Shown here piece after piece: positions 10,221-22,559 of a stretch of 64,000 nt of DNA. The translations under genes were made by a program, and so were the position numbers. This DNA comes from Aotearoamyces nothofagi (Eukaryota > Ascomycota > Leotiomycetes > Leotiales > Tympanidaceae), in NCBI GenBank assembly GCA_015345905.1, contig JADDTR010000002.1, positions 372,001 through 436,000 on the forward strand, written 5' to 3'. The number at the start of each line of letters is the position of its first letter. The stretch's first letter is position 1. The notes under the pieces are model-generated. The model was given only the letters and a program-made list of their open reading frames with translations. It ran no database searches and was not told where the DNA came from.

Positions 10221-11128
10221 TTTAATGGGATTATTTGGAGGGTTGGATCATGGTTGAAGGAACGGCAGGAAGGAGTGAATGGTATCGTTGGCGTATTAAA
10301 AGGTTGCTTTTGGTGTAGGATGGTTGCTTTGCATCTGGTTCAAGAATCATGTATGTGATAGCATATGGTAGGGTAGGTATGGGTATGGCTGCAGATTGAC
10401 AGCCTTGAATATATGTTATTAGATACTCCGTACAAAAAATTCAATATCCAAAAAAAAATAGAATCTTAATTTTGGTTTGATATTTGTCGTATTTCTACAA
10501 GGCAGTCAATAAAGGTGACAGGACGCCTCTTGTGATTTATTCTGATTAAAAACTCATGTGTTATGATTCGCAATTGACGAGGTCACGAGATGAGATGAAT
10601 TCGTGTACCCAAAAGCTCTCGCCTACAAACTGGCAGGCAAATTTTGTTCCTTTGCAATCTTACACATGCTGGCAGCTTGACTAGGTGACCTATCATTTTT
10701 ATCTATCCAATTCTTCAAGCCTAGCATTTCATTGAATCCAGTGCAAGGAGACGGGCAATTTCCGCCACTTTCTTCGTGATCGTCAGGTACACACGAGTAT
10801 CGTATCGGGGTGGCAAGATCCAAAAGTCACGTGAGACCAGAACAAAGATTCCTACATCGCGCTTTCTAATGAAGAGAGAAGCCAAACGTATCAAGTAACT
10901 AATTGAATTAATGAAGAATAGCATCTTTCTCATTGCAATCTTGGTGTAATGCAGAGCAAATTTGCCTAAAGCAATGCAAGGACGCCATAAGTTATGCAGG
11001 GTATGCGCAAGACCTAAAACTCTTGCGCCATAGCAATGCTGTTAAACCCAGCCAAACGCCCAACCAGACGAAGACGTACAATAACTCTGCCCAGTGCGAT
11101 ACCAGTTCCCATAATCATACATCGTGAA
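10221..11128. other. Intergenic region between convergent genes
   Basis: This is the shared 3' region of the 9168 gene and Kcs1. It is A/T-rich around 10420-10560, as expected for 3' ends. I see no gene, repeat or structured RNA. Confidence 0.55.
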
Positions 11129-14100
11129 TCAGTAACTCACCTCCTCTTCATCGATTTGATTATCCATGCGTCCATGCCCCTTATCCGTCATGTCTCTGAT
11201 TCTTCCTTTAACAATGTTCACACCCCTCATTTTCTCTTTCTCCATAATCTCTCGTTGAATATTTAGGAAATAAGTTCTCAGGCTCTTCAAACCTCTAAGA
11301 AAGCCCATGTCCGGCTCGTTCGGATGGCGCGGTGGGCACGGCTTTTCCTGCGCTGGAGCGTTCTCGACAGTAACGCAATTTGCAAAGTCTGCGATCTTAA
11401 AATCAATATCGCAGCCCCTGCTATTCTTCAGCTCTTTGCTTGTCGCTGAGTTATCGGTGCTCGCGCTCTCATCTTCCACGTCACCATCGTAGAACATCAG
11501 TAGACTCGCAGCGTAGAAGCGATACCCATAAAGATGTCTAATTAGAACCTCTAACTGAGATAGCTTATGAAGAATGGACGGAATATGGCGCAGGACGCTG
11601 GAATCATCGACTCCATCGTAGAGAAAGCGCATAAGAGCGTCCTGAAACTCGCGTCCCACTTTGAGATCACGCCCAAAGTATTTGTCTTGGAACACGTAGC
11701 TCTGTGTCGCCACGTCCCATACCTGCAGACCACAAACGCGTACGCCGAGTTGCCTGGATGTTGTCTCGGCACACTTGCGCCGTTGCGATTGTTGCTTCTT
11801 CTCATTTGCCTCTATACCATATTGACGTGTACCCATCTTAAGATCCATGATACATGGTCTCTTCATACCTGCAGTGAGATCCTCAAGAAGTAAGAAATAC
11901 TCTACACGAGAATCTCCCTGTGTCTGAGCTTCTTTTGGATTAACGGGTCGATGTATCAGCAAGAGAGGGTTCTCTGGCACATCTCTCGCGGCTGGTAGCA
12001 TCGTTCCTACGCCATCGTTTACAACAGTTGAAACCAAGGTCGTGGTAGGTTCAATTTCCACTGCATGTTGCGGTTTCTGACTCTGGACCTCCAGCGAGTC
12101 TTGTGTCGCCCTAGCATTGATAGAAGATTCTGGGTCCATCTTAAAGACGTCATCTTCACCGTCTCCTTTGTATCCGGCATCGTCCGCTTCTTCGAAGTAC
12201 TTAAGGTTTCCTCTGGCATCGTCGCCTTCCTCGGGTCTGCGACGAAGTCCACCACTTGAGTACCGACGCTTTCTCTTGCTTTTGTGCGGCTCTGCTAATA
12301 TTTCTGGTTCGGGTGCGCTTGTTCCTGACTGGTTTTCATAGCCAGTTTCAGCACTTGCATCCTTCAAGATATCACGTGCCTGGCTATTAATATGTGAAGC
12401 ATCGGTTTCTGGCCGACCCGTTACTAATGGAGCATGTCCATTTTGTTCAGTGGCGCCTATAATTGCTCTCCTACGCATAGATTCTTCATAACCCTCTCCT
12501 CTGGTTTCCGAGTTACTATGGCTCTGCTGTGCTGCCATTAGACTAGACTCGGAATTCGAATTTCTGAGCATACTAGGGTTTCCCGCACGGTGGGCTATTG
12601 CACGATGCTGGTGGGCTGGCTTCTTGTGCCGTTGAATTGGGATGGGGTGTTGAAGGAAAGCTTCGCCAAAGACTTCGTTTCTTAGTTTCTTATTTACGGT
12701 CGTTGCTCCCCAACTGGCAGCATGCTTATCAGAAAGTGTAGGGCGGAAAGTGAATTCGCCATTGGGGGGCGGAGGTTGACTTTGACTTAGTCGGCGAGTC
12801 GGTGAAGCTAACATCGAGTAGCTGTCATTGACTGATCTATTTCTTGGGTCTAAGGAATGCAAAGGCTGCTGTAAGAAACTCTTCGGTATGAGATGTCGAT
12901 TATCCGCGAAGGTTACAGTTGGCGTCGGCACCGGACCTGATTGCAGCGACTGACTTATCATACGTGGTAAGTCATTGGCTTGATCATTCTTATTTTCCGC
13001 CGCAGAATTAGGTTTCTCCTTGATATCAGTGCCAGCCTTAGAGGGTTGGCCTAGGTTATCGAGAGCGCCTTCAATATTGTCGTTGTCGCCTTTTATGGTA
13101 GGTTTACGTTTCTGTTTTTCAAAGGTTACATTGAGAACCCCAATATATCTGCCAAAATTTCAAAATAGCCCCGTTAGCAAGTGTAGGTCGAAGGGAGTGA
13201 TCGATCATGTAGGGTATCGGAGTTTCTTTGCTGGTACTCAGCTTCAAGCCGCTTGAGCAAGAAGGGTGAAATAAAGTATACATACCTTGGCATAAACTTC
13301 AAGAGCGCCGGGTGGAACCGCTCAACGGTCTCATAAAATTCATTCTCCCTGCTGTTCAACTGTTTACAGACAGCTCGTTTCGAGAACCGCCACAGAGTGG
13401 TATGACCACCAACTTGGTGTTTATATGGGATAAGCTCTATAGCCTCCAATGGCGCTTTCGTGGCTTGCTGCTGATAATTAAGATGATCTTTAGAATTCTT
13501 GGCCATGTACTCTTTCGCTTGAGCTGTACCAGTTGGGGTGGTCTCGAGATCATCTGTAAAACTTGACTCCTCGCCTTTAGTTGAATAACCCCCATCGCTG
13601 ACTTGGTCATACGATTTGTCAGCGGTCACGGCTGGTTCAGAAGTGTAATCAACTTTAACTCTGTCGGGGCGCTCGCCAGATTTAGGTGTTTTGTGGGCCG
13701 TGGTTATGTCTTGGGGGCCTCTCTTGGTGCTCTCACGAGGCTGTACTTCATGCTCGACGAGCCATTCTTCAGGTTCAGTTGACGTTTGTCTTTGATCTTC
13801 ATACCTAGAGGCAACAGTCCCCTTGGCACCAGGAGTCGCATGTTCGGACGTCTTACGTGACGCTTGATGGGGTACGAAGAGGGCTGAAGATATCTTCTCT
13901 TCACTTGAATCGTCTTCCTCATCGCTGCGACCCTTAGTGGGGGAATCTTCTGCAGCTGTTTCCTCAACCTCAATGATTGGTCCGATTAGGTCCTGATCTT
14001 CGTGACTTGGCTTTAATCTTTCCGAATCAGTAATAGGTAGACTCCTTGAGAACGATGAGCCCTTCTCAGCAGCCGGAGTCAGATTGTGCCGTTTCCGCAA

Positions 14101-15246
14101 ATCGTCAAGCAGCTGTGCAGGCAGTGCACTAGGTCTGTCGTTGATGTCTGTTCCCATTCCCGTGGAGATATCAGCAGATTCCGCGACATCGAATGTGGCG
14201 CTCGTACTAGGGGAAGGAATGCTTAAATTATTCCTATAAGTAGTACCTGCATCGCTTGCCTCCAATGTCTTTTTGCCACTCATTTTACTTACCGAAGCTG
14301 GTATTGAGCCATCGTTTGTATTCGTGGAATAACTAGAATCCGTGGTAGCCTCCTTCGTTCGGGAAGACTTGTCCTTTGACCGTCCGGCGTCCTTGCTCTC
14401 ACGCCTTTTCGGCTTCTCATCTGGTAGCCCTTCTTTGAAGAACCGAAGACTATGACTTGCTTTCCGACTCCGATTATTTGGCTCGATACCTGCCAGCGCC
14501 TCAGCAATGGACTTTTCCACCTGACCTTCCAGAGCTTCATCTGAATCCTGTTCTCCAATTGACCACGCCTTCTCAGCAGATGCTCCTGGGTGTGCATCTC
14601 TCCATGACCTATACCGTGCTCGCAAGCCCTCCGTTGGCGGGTTATCAGAGATCGTGCCCAATGCGCCTGGGCTGATAGATGCCGACGGGTGGGGCATGCC
14701 AGTATCTCCAGGATTGCTTGATGATGCTGCTTTGGGTCTATCTTGAATCGTCCTCTCCTTATGCGTTCGCTCGAGTGAAATCCCTCTGCCTCTTTTTGTG
14801 CTCAGGAAGTCTCTGTGGCTCATCAGCACGGAGTTGACTCGGTCCATGTCGGCGAAATTGAAACTGGTAGAGCTCCCAGTGGGCGTCGACCCCATGCTGA
14901 GCGAAGGGGCAGGTCCATGTGCTATAGCCGTTGCCATTGCGTTTGTAGATGCGCCGTCGCTATGTCGGTCATGCGTATCGTTTACGTGCAGGGAGGACTG
15001 CCAGCTGTTGGCCCTCGCCACCGGAGCTGGTAAAGCGCTGGAACGTGTAGGTGCTGCGCTTGACTCGTCTACCTCGGGAGTAGGTGAAAGCATTAACGTG
15101 AGGAGAGAAGAAGAAGGCTGTCTTCGCGCAGATGTGCGGCGCGGGGAGGTCTTTTGGTCGGCATCTTGACTGAGGTCCTGGCCCTGGTCAGGCTTCACCG
15201 ATCCGGTGTGTGCGGCATTTCCGGGCTCAGTAGGGGACTTTGACAT
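11129..15246 (-). CDS. KCS1: Inositol hexakisphosphate kinase Kcs1
   Basis: Model: complement(join(11129-13148, 13286-15246)), 1326 residues. Kcs1/IP6K adds a beta-phosphate to InsP6, making 5-InsP7, a signal in phosphate homeostasis and stress. Exon 1 is mostly disordered but ends in the conserved block TTLWRFSKRAVCKQLNSREN followed by FYETVERFHPALLKFMPR. The 137-nt intron (GTATGT..GGCAG) joins this exactly to YIGVLNVTF, the usual IP6K sequence. The kinase core has the inositol-kinase signature PCIMDLKMG (PxxxDxKxG, about residue 1083), ASLLMFYDGD, and the catalytic DIDFKIADFAN segment. The ATG at 15246 is the first in frame. The long N-terminal extension is normal for fungal Kcs1. The stop lies inside a donor-like GTGAGT, so an extra 3' exon cannot be ruled out. 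Confidence 0.95.
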
Positions 15247-17116
15247 GAGGCGGACATTTATCGAGTGCCAAGGCAATGTGGGATATTGATTCGCAGAAGA
15301 AAGGCCTCAATGGCAGGAGGAAGAGCGGACAAAGAAGGGTACAGAAACGGCGAAATCAGCGCGGTCCTGGACGGTAACAGATTACGAGTTACAGAGAGAA
15401 AGCTTGGTAATCTGGGTTGCAAGACACTGGACAGTGAGCATTCACGCAGCCGCTGTTCGGGGTTCTATGGGCTATCGGTGGGCGGTCCTTGCAGGCTGTT
15501 GCGTGTCTTGAGTCGCTGTTATGTCGTATCGACAGGAAACGTGGGGTGCACAGAATTTGGTGGTTGAATTGAAAACAGTGGGAGCGGAAACGGAGCGAGC
15601 GGGCGCCTGCCAAGAACAGGACGGAAGGTACGTACTCAGCGGTGCTGTAGTGTGGTAGCGGGAGTGCGCAGTGCAGCTGCCCCAACAAACAGCGGCCACA
15701 GGCGACGGCAGCCGCAACCCACAACCCACAACCACAGCCCGCCGGGCACGACGGCGCAGGGACGGTCTGACACCCTGAGGGCCGATGGGAACAGCCTGGA
15801 GAGAGCTTCAGGGTCCTCGCCATGGCCCCTAGAGGAGGCCGTCGCAGCTCGCCGTGTGGGTACGGAAGTGTAGCGGACGGGCCTGTTCCTGTTCCTGTTG
15901 CTGTTCGCGCGGCTTGGGCTGTTTCCAGAGGCACGTACCAAAACACCGCAGCAAGTGGTCCGAGGTATTTGTGGGTATCACTCCATCATCGCCGTTCCAG
16001 TCGCTGAAGTGCCGGCAGCCAGCGCTCCAAGCCCGCTGAGTCCACTGTCAGTGTCGAAACCCGCAGCGGCTACTGGCCCTTTGCAGTCCTCGAGTGCAGT
16101 GCCCTACAGCGCCAGTCCGCCAGGAACAAGAGACCGGCGGCCCACGGGCGATCTAGAGTTGTTACGAGTTGCCGCGCAGGGACAAGGGCTGGGCTGGAGT
16201 ATACGAGCATCCAGCCAGCGCACTGTCACCCATACACTTGTGCCGGTTATGAGGTACGTATATATCTGCCTCTGTCGAGTATAACGGGTGTGGGTAGTGA
16301 GGTTTCTGCAGTATCCAGCTAAAGAGATTCCCAACAGAGTACGAAGGACGCATACAGAGCACACAGAGCACACAGAGCACGTCGTCGCAACGCGCACGCA
16401 CACATATTTGCCTCGATTGCGATTGCGACACCTGGCTGGTCGCTGACGCAGCCGTCGCGAGTCCTGAGTCGGCCCTCCTGGCCCTCTTTTCCTCATGCTG
16501 CAAAGGCCCCTCTCGGATCTGAACCACTGTATTCCCCGCCACACCGTCTGTATCCAGTCGTGCCAGTGTCCGCTACTGCTGTCGACTGAAAGTTTGCTGG
16601 AACGCGAGCCTACTGTGCACAGTATTCATGTGCTCATGCCGTCACTGCCAATCGTTTGCCAACGTGCAGGCCTTGACCGCTCTTGCAATACAAGAACCCT
16701 CACAGAGAATCTTCTCTACAATTGGGTATTGTGCTCTTTCCCAAACCATATCTCTCAACTGCATCTGCATACAATCCGTGGTGCAAATATGACATTACGA
16801 ATACGCACTATCTATTGATTGATGCCGTATGTCGTGTATCACTTGCCGTGGGGCCTGTTTATAGGGCTGGCCGGTGCAGCAGGCTGGCACGCTGGGCTAG
16901 CCTGCACCGTGAGGATACGGCGCTGTAACCCCATTGATATTCGACATGTACAGCACTGATAGTCTATGTTCAACTAATCCCCGGGGTCTGATAAAGAAAA
17001 ATAGTAGATGTCAATGTAATTAACTACAAGTGCGCTTTTTTGCTTCCCACGCTTATAGTGCCTAGATACCGTTGCTCCGAGAAACCTTCTCCCTCCTAAA
17101 CACCGCGGTGTTATCG
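15247..17116. other. Intergenic region, nothing supportable
   Basis: This is the promoter and leader of Kcs1 at the low end and the 3' side of the next minus-strand gene at the high end. It contains a short ACAGAGCAC tandem (about 16355-16382) and GC-rich low-complexity DNA. The open frames there overlap on both strands and lack protein character. Confidence 0.55.
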
Positions 17117-20100
17117 CTAATTGGCTATGCCAGATCTAAGGAGACGATCCCTCCTTGTCTCTTTTTGACTAATATCCTTCTCGGACGTATCACCTCTAGC
17201 CTTCCGAAGCTCAGTATCAACATCCCAACCCTCCAGGAAGCTACCCATATCCTCAATCACTGCGTCGAGGTTCTCATCTGCATTGTACTCTGCGATGCTG
17301 TTATCAACTGCTGTGACTATTCCCCTAGGAGTAATCGAGAATGAGGACACGGTTGGCGATAGTTCCCGGTCCTTATGGCGTTCAGTTGACTTCTGGCTCT
17401 CGGCCCATTTGAGGTTATCACCCCTTGCCATCTCGTCACAGCTCCAGTGCTTGCCAGTCACATAGTCGTAGATCCATGTATCTTCCTCATGGGTATTAGA
17501 TACTAGTTTTTCATCATACGAAGTCTCCCGGTCAGCGGCAATGAAAGCCTCTGCCATGGCATTAACAGCAGGAGAGCTCTGAGGGAGTTCGGCAATGCTA
17601 CGAGGAGCATTCATAAATCTTGTAGCTGATTCATCTGTGCACATCAAGTCTCTCGTTCCCTTCAGCTTCCAGTGGAATTTATCATCCAAATGTGTCATTC
17701 GCCGTGCTTCTGGTGGTGGAGGTGGGGACTCAAAGCCCTTTGCTCGGCTTGTTGGGTTGTCAAAGGTATTTTCATCCGGAGCATCATTGGCTATGCCGTT
17801 GGAAGGCAAGTGACCAAATGAGACACGTTTGTTTTTCTTGACAGACTTAGACTTTTTAAATGCGCTGGACCAAGGATTCGCAATTGCAGCATCAAATAAA
17901 GCTTGAGTGCCCAGTAACAGATTACCAGAGTCCCTTTCACTTTGCGATAGTTGAGGAGGTGGTGTCATTATGTCTCGGAAAGGTCTGTAGTCTTCGGGTG
18001 TTGTAGACTTTCTTACTAAGGTAGTCTGGACTGTTGTCGTTGCTATATCGTTTTCTTCAACGCTGCCTCCTTGTGGGCTGTTAAGGGACGGTGTCGTCCC
18101 TACATCCTCGTCATATTCATCTATGTTATCCGAGACGTCAGCGTCTGAGGCGTAACCGGTTGTGCAAGCAGGAAATGGATCCACGTTAGTAATTCCCCAA
18201 GGGCTTTGTACAGCCGCTATAATAGGATTGCCCTGCTGGAGCACTACATCATTTCCATCATGGGCTAATGAGTTCCGTAACATAGCATCGTTCAGTTGTC
18301 CTCGTCGAGAGGTGTCGTTATTATCTCGCTGTTGCCCTCCAACATGCAATAATTGTCGGTCCATCCTCTCTCCATCATGATCAAGGCGTGTGGTCTTAGA
18401 AGGCCCAGGTGATTCCACATCTTCTAACTCATCAGATTGTGTACTAGATATAGATACACTGCGCTGTTGAGATGGAATCACCTGTGGATCGGCTTCCTGA
18501 GGTGTAGCCTCATGAGGTTTACCCTCCTGGTACTCTTCAAATTCTTCAGCAATGGAAGATTCTTTTGGTTGGATATAGAAGTCGAGCTCTTCAGTTATTA
18601 ACGTTGGTCTATTGACTGCCACAGAAGACTTGTCCTTATATATCTGAGAATGTAACTCAACCGGGGAATGGTTGTTGAATTCTTCATTAACCATAACCCA
18701 GCTATTGTCAGAGTTTTGAGTTTGTTGAGTAGTATTTTGGAGTTCGTTGTAATGTGGCTCACATGACGAACCCACTATACCAAGGCTCTCGAGCTCACTG
18801 AACGTCGAATTTATATGCTTCGTCTCATTCTTACCTGCTGATACTGAAGCAGATCTGACGGCTCCACTATCCCTTTTCAAACCAGGACGGGCTGGAGCAT
18901 CCTGCTGCTGCTCCATACTAGACTCATCATTGTTTAGCCTCCATTTCGTTTTGCGATACTGAAAGCTACCTGGGACAGCCGAAGAAGGCGAATTGACGAA
19001 ATTTAACTTTGAATGGAAGGGCTCCTTTGTACCATTCATATCAGTCGTCGCTCCAAGCTTTGTCGCCGGTATGAAGTTGTTCTCATGGCGGCTCTTCCCT
19101 AATGAAGTTGTCCGAGGTTTGTTTGTAGCACATGTAGCATCTTCCAAAGACAGCTTCTTAACCTGTTTCCAAGACCTAATGCCCTCATTCTCGATATCAG
19201 AAAGATTCCTTTCGAACACCTCTAGTGATCGTTGTCTCGAATTAGGAGTCGCTGCTTTGGTGTTTTTCGCCTTATTACTAGGCTCAGCAACTTGTGTGAG
19301 ACTCCGTAGATTATCAAAATCAAGAGGATCTTGTCCATGAAAGCCATCAGTGATGAACGCCAATTCTAAGTCACCCGGCTTTCGAAACTCCTCAAAGACC
19401 TTTGTCTGCTTAGGTAGGGAATGTCCCATTGCTAGTGCTAGCTCTTGGGCTCCACTACTGCTAATGTGTCGATCTCTATTTCTACATCTTTCGGGTGCTG
19501 TTACCTTTGAAAACTGTTTTGCTGTAACAGACGCCATGCTGGCATTGATCGGAGAAAAGGCACACCCCTTTTGCTGTTCCGCAAGTATTTCGTCCCGTGT
19601 ATTTACTTCGATCATCTTTCCAGTAATAGCGCATAGTCCGCCCACGCCCGCGGGGAGTGTGCTCAGGTCGAGGGGCATATGGCCTTCTAGAGAAAGTCTA
19701 CCTTCAGATAGTGCAGATGATGATAGACGCAGTTGTGTACAGTCAGACTTGGTAGACTTCGGAGACGATCTTACGTTCAGCGGCTTCTCAGAAACTCGCC
19801 TTTCTAGTCTAGTTGGCGTTGGTGATGCATTTAGTGCCTGATCACCTCTTGGATATTTCGATATATGAGCTCCTCTCAACCAGCTTGTGTGGGCATTTCG
19901 TTTCTTCCGTTTATCGTGTGGCAGCGTTGCCAACTCCTCTGGTTTCATGGCAACATTGCTGTCAACAAGCTGTTCCAAATATTTCTGTGATACCTGTAGC
20001 ATATCCTCGTCTGCAGATTCGCTTGAGTGATGCATTGGGAAATCCTTGAGCCCTTTGCATATCGGGTTTTCAGCCTCAGCTTCAGCATGATGTCGGACGC

Positions 20101-20500
20101 TTTGTTCGGTCAAGTCGTCATGACGTGTGTGCGCATTATCAACGTCCTGTGGTACCGCCCCGACGCTCTTATGGAAGGTATCACTGTCGAACCGCTTCGT
20201 GTTGTCTATTGATGATGCCCTGACAACAGTTCGTAAATGTTTCCGAGGAGCATGACGCCATGGATTCGCCCATCCTTTTTCATTGCCAAATGGCCCCTTA
20301 AGTTGCGCGGACTGAATGAATGGTGTATTCCCTCGTAAGTATGCCAATCCGATTGCTTCTCGCCTTTTCTGTCGTTGAGCTTTGCTGATAGGGCTCTCAT
20401 CGACATCAGAACCTTCAACAATAATGTGCTCAGAAACCTGCGGAGCCGAGCTGCATATTGGTTCATTTCTCCAGGAGTACGTATCCATGAAGGAGGCCAT
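17117..20500 (-). CDS. Large disordered fungal protein ('protamine P1'-type family)
   Basis: Single exon, 1127 residues, first ATG at 20500 (MASFMDTYSWRNEPICSS). It resembles a Eurotiomycete family that databases often label 'protamine P1'; that label has no functional basis. Conserved-looking blocks are the N-terminus (EHIIVEGSDVDESPISKAQR, then GNTPFIQSAQLKGPFGNEKG) and a later AVQSPWGITNVDPFP. Near the C-terminus come YRPFRDIMTPPP, IANPWSSAFKKSKS and NKRVSFGHLPS. The rest is Ser/Thr/Glu/Asp-rich with many SP/TP sites, which suggests a phosphoregulated disordered protein. No enzyme motif, membrane segment or zinc site is seen. The KRVSF-type motif resembles a PP1-docking (RVxF) site, which is inference. 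Confidence 0.85.
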   Translation of the reverse strand: MASFMDTYSWRNEPICSSAPQVSEHIIVEGSDVDESPISKAQRQKRREAIGLAYLRGNTPFIQSAQLKGPFGNEKGWANPWRHAPRKHLRTVVRASSIDNTKRFDSDTFHKSVGAVPQDVDNAHTRHDDLTEQSVRHHAEAEAENPICKGLKDFPMHHSSESADEDMLQVSQKYLEQLVDSNVAMKPEELATLPHDKRKKRNAHTSWLRGAHISKYPRGDQALNASPTPTRLERRVSEKPLNVRSSPKSTKSDCTQLRLSSSALSEGRLSLEGHMPLDLSTLPAGVGGLCAITGKMIEVNTRDEILAEQQKGCAFSPINASMASVTAKQFSKVTAPERCRNRDRHISSSGAQELALAMGHSLPKQTKVFEEFRKPGDLELAFITDGFHGQDPLDFDNLRSLTQVAEPSNKAKNTKAATPNSRQRSLEVFERNLSDIENEGIRSWKQVKKLSLEDATCATNKPRTTSLGKSRHENNFIPATKLGATTDMNGTKEPFHSKLNFVNSPSSAVPGSFQYRKTKWRLNNDESSMEQQQDAPARPGLKRDSGAVRSASVSAGKNETKHINSTFSELESLGIVGSSCEPHYNELQNTTQQTQNSDNSWVMVNEEFNNHSPVELHSQIYKDKSSVAVNRPTLITEELDFYIQPKESSIAEEFEEYQEGKPHEATPQEADPQVIPSQQRSVSISSTQSDELEDVESPGPSKTTRLDHDGERMDRQLLHVGGQQRDNNDTSRRGQLNDAMLRNSLAHDGNDVVLQQGNPIIAAVQSPWGITNVDPFPACTTGYASDADVSDNIDEYDEDVGTTPSLNSPQGGSVEENDIATTTVQTTLVRKSTTPEDYRPFRDIMTPPPQLSQSERDSGNLLLGTQALFDAAIANPWSSAFKKSKSVKKNKRVSFGHLPSNGIANDAPDENTFDNPTSRAKGFESPPPPPEARRMTHLDDKFHWKLKGTRDLMCTDESATRFMNAPRSIAELPQSSPAVNAMAEAFIAADRETSYDEKLVSNTHEEDTWIYDYVTGKHWSCDEMARGDNLKWAESQKSTERHKDRELSPTVSSFSITPRGIVTAVDNSIAEYNADENLDAVIEDMGSFLEGWDVDTELRKARGDTSEKDISQKETRRDRLLRSGIAN

Positions 20501-21026
20501 GGCGTCGCCTCTTGTCGCTAAACACGTTTGAATCAACCTGGCATTGAGATCTTGTGAGGTTATCGAACAAGCAAGCGAAATCTGTGGAGGATCGGCATCG
20601 TCGAACCGGGGGTGTCCGTGATTTTTCGCGTATTAATTTACGCGTGATCACATGATGCGACAGTGCAAGAAACATTGAATGTGACGCGATGAAGAAGAGA
20701 TGCTTTAAGACATTGTAGATATAATATATGTTCCAATATACATAGGTTTAATCTTGTATCTACTAATCCTTAGACAATATTTGACATTTGAGTAGGAAAG
20801 TTATATTCTGACTTATAATATTCATGTCTGTACAAGTACAAGTACATTTAATTTTATATCCCCTCTACACTCAGAATATTTATAATGATATACTAAGATA
20901 CTCAGCAAATTAAATATATCAATCGAATCAAATTGTACTAGGCTTCTAAGCTTGACGGTAATTAAAAACGGGACTTTACTATTTATTTTATGCTACCTAT
21001 GACTGACTTACCGGGATCTGTAGTCT
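20501..21026. other. A/T-rich intergenic region
   Basis: It sits between two minus-strand genes. From about 20700 to 21000 it is strongly A/T-rich, as expected for the 3' end of the rhomboid gene and a promoter. Nothing else is seen. Confidence 0.6.
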
Positions 21027-21956
21027 CTAGGTCCTCCCCCTAAGCACAATGAGCCACCATGCCGTACCGATAGCCATCCCTCCTAGATGCTTTTTTAGAG
21101 TAAACATTAGCAACAGTCCCATAAGGACTAGACGGGAGGCACGGTATACGCACATCTATGTGGCCAATGAATGGCAATATATTATTTTGCACACAGAAAA
21201 CACTCAATGCAGCAAATCCCAATGCCGAGAATGCGTAAGCCCGTGGAAGAGCACAGGCTGCCAGCCCAAATAGCCCACATATACTCCCAGATGCCCCAAT
21301 AGCGGCTCTGTCGCCCTGCGGACCAACTGGCTTGCTGGCAATCCCCTCTCTGATGGCCCATTGCATGAGTGCTGGCCAGTATACTTGAAGAAGGCCTCCG
21401 CCAACTCCTGCGCCCAGCCACACCTGGACGAAAGTGCGAGCTCCATAGAGTGTTACCACAGTCCGACCAACACCCCAAAGAGTCAGCATATTAGCACCTA
21501 GATGCCACAACCCGAAGTGTGTAAATGTCGACGTGATCAGCGTCCACCATCGGCCGTCATTGAGATTCCTCCTAGATATTACAAAGTTCTCATCAAATGC
21601 TCGGAGAGCTGAATTATCACGTCGAAGGCGTCTATACTCGTCAAGTCTGACTGCAGGGTTCTGTTTTAAGGTCTGGCTATGGTATAGGTATACACCAGAG
21701 CATGCTGCTATAAAAGACCCGACAACACGTTCGGGGCTAGCTCTTTGACGCTGAGACGTAGAACCAAAATATCTTCGGGCAATTGACTGATTGCTGGGAT
21801 GCGCGCGTATCGAGCGGCTCTGGAGGTATTCAGGTTAGGAGGTGAATGATCTCAAGTGCCTCTTCCTCTTTCTAATATAAAAAAATGAAGACTTACAATG
21901 TTTCCTGGAGTCTGCAGACCTAGCCGGCTTAACGCCCCGCGAAGGAAACCTACCAT
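21027..21956 (-). CDS. Rhomboid-family intramembrane serine protease
   Basis: Model: complement(join(21027-21089, 21154-21819, 21897-21956)), 262 residues. Rhomboids cut transmembrane substrates within the membrane. Catalytic features are all present: TFTHFGLWHLGANM (His and Asn of helix 2), the serine motif GASGSICG, and GHIDHLGGM, the C-terminal His region. GHID is the end of exon 2 and HLGGM the start of exon 3, so the 64-nt intron (GTGCGT..AAAAAG) splits the motif. Without splicing, the last helix (AIGTAWWLIVLRG) is lost. Intron 1 is 77 nt. The N-terminus (MVGFLRGALSRLGLQTPG, then SIARRYFGSTSQRQ) is basic and Ser-rich like a mitochondrial presequence. A first membrane span, VVGSFIAACSGVYLY, follows. 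A mitochondrial inner-membrane site is likely but inferred. Confidence 0.88.
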
Positions 21957-22559
21957 TTTAAGGGGCTTCAGATGAAAAGGGCCCTATTGGTATGCGCCTT
22001 TTGACTATGCGCCAAAGAGTGCGGGCTACCCTGTGTATGAGACGCAAGCTTCAATCGCGAGGTTGGCCGTTCATGGAGTGCAAACGAGCTCGAGAAGAAG
22101 CAGTCATCGGACGACTAGCAAATGAGTGGAACCGTCACAGGGGATTTACGCTCTCGGTGGGGTTTCAAACTCCTGGAAATGCGCTTCTCTGTAAGGCCAT
22201 CAGGCATTTCATCCAATTCCGGGCGGTGAAATGCGCCGCGAAGACCTGGCAAGTTGCTCCGCCAACGGATATGTATGCATAACGGAGGAAAGAGCATAGC
22301 GCAGAACCCGAGATACTGAATCCAATGGACCTCAGGATTCAACGCGTCGGGATGCGCGACCACCTTTGAGTAGATACTAACACAGATATTTCTCCACGAC
22401 GTTCTTGCAATCAACATCATATAGCATTGGTAGTTCCCCGAGAACAATAGATTCGTCTACGCGATTGTCAACATCAACAACAGCGTTGCTTCCGCCTCAA
22501 TGACGGAACGTACATGAATAGTCGACAACGTTCCTTCACCACACAGATACGTCTTCACT
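21957..22559. other. Divergent promoter region (rhomboid / Cdc11)
   Basis: About 600 bp separate the divergent start codons. No gene-like frame or repeat is seen. Confidence 0.6.
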
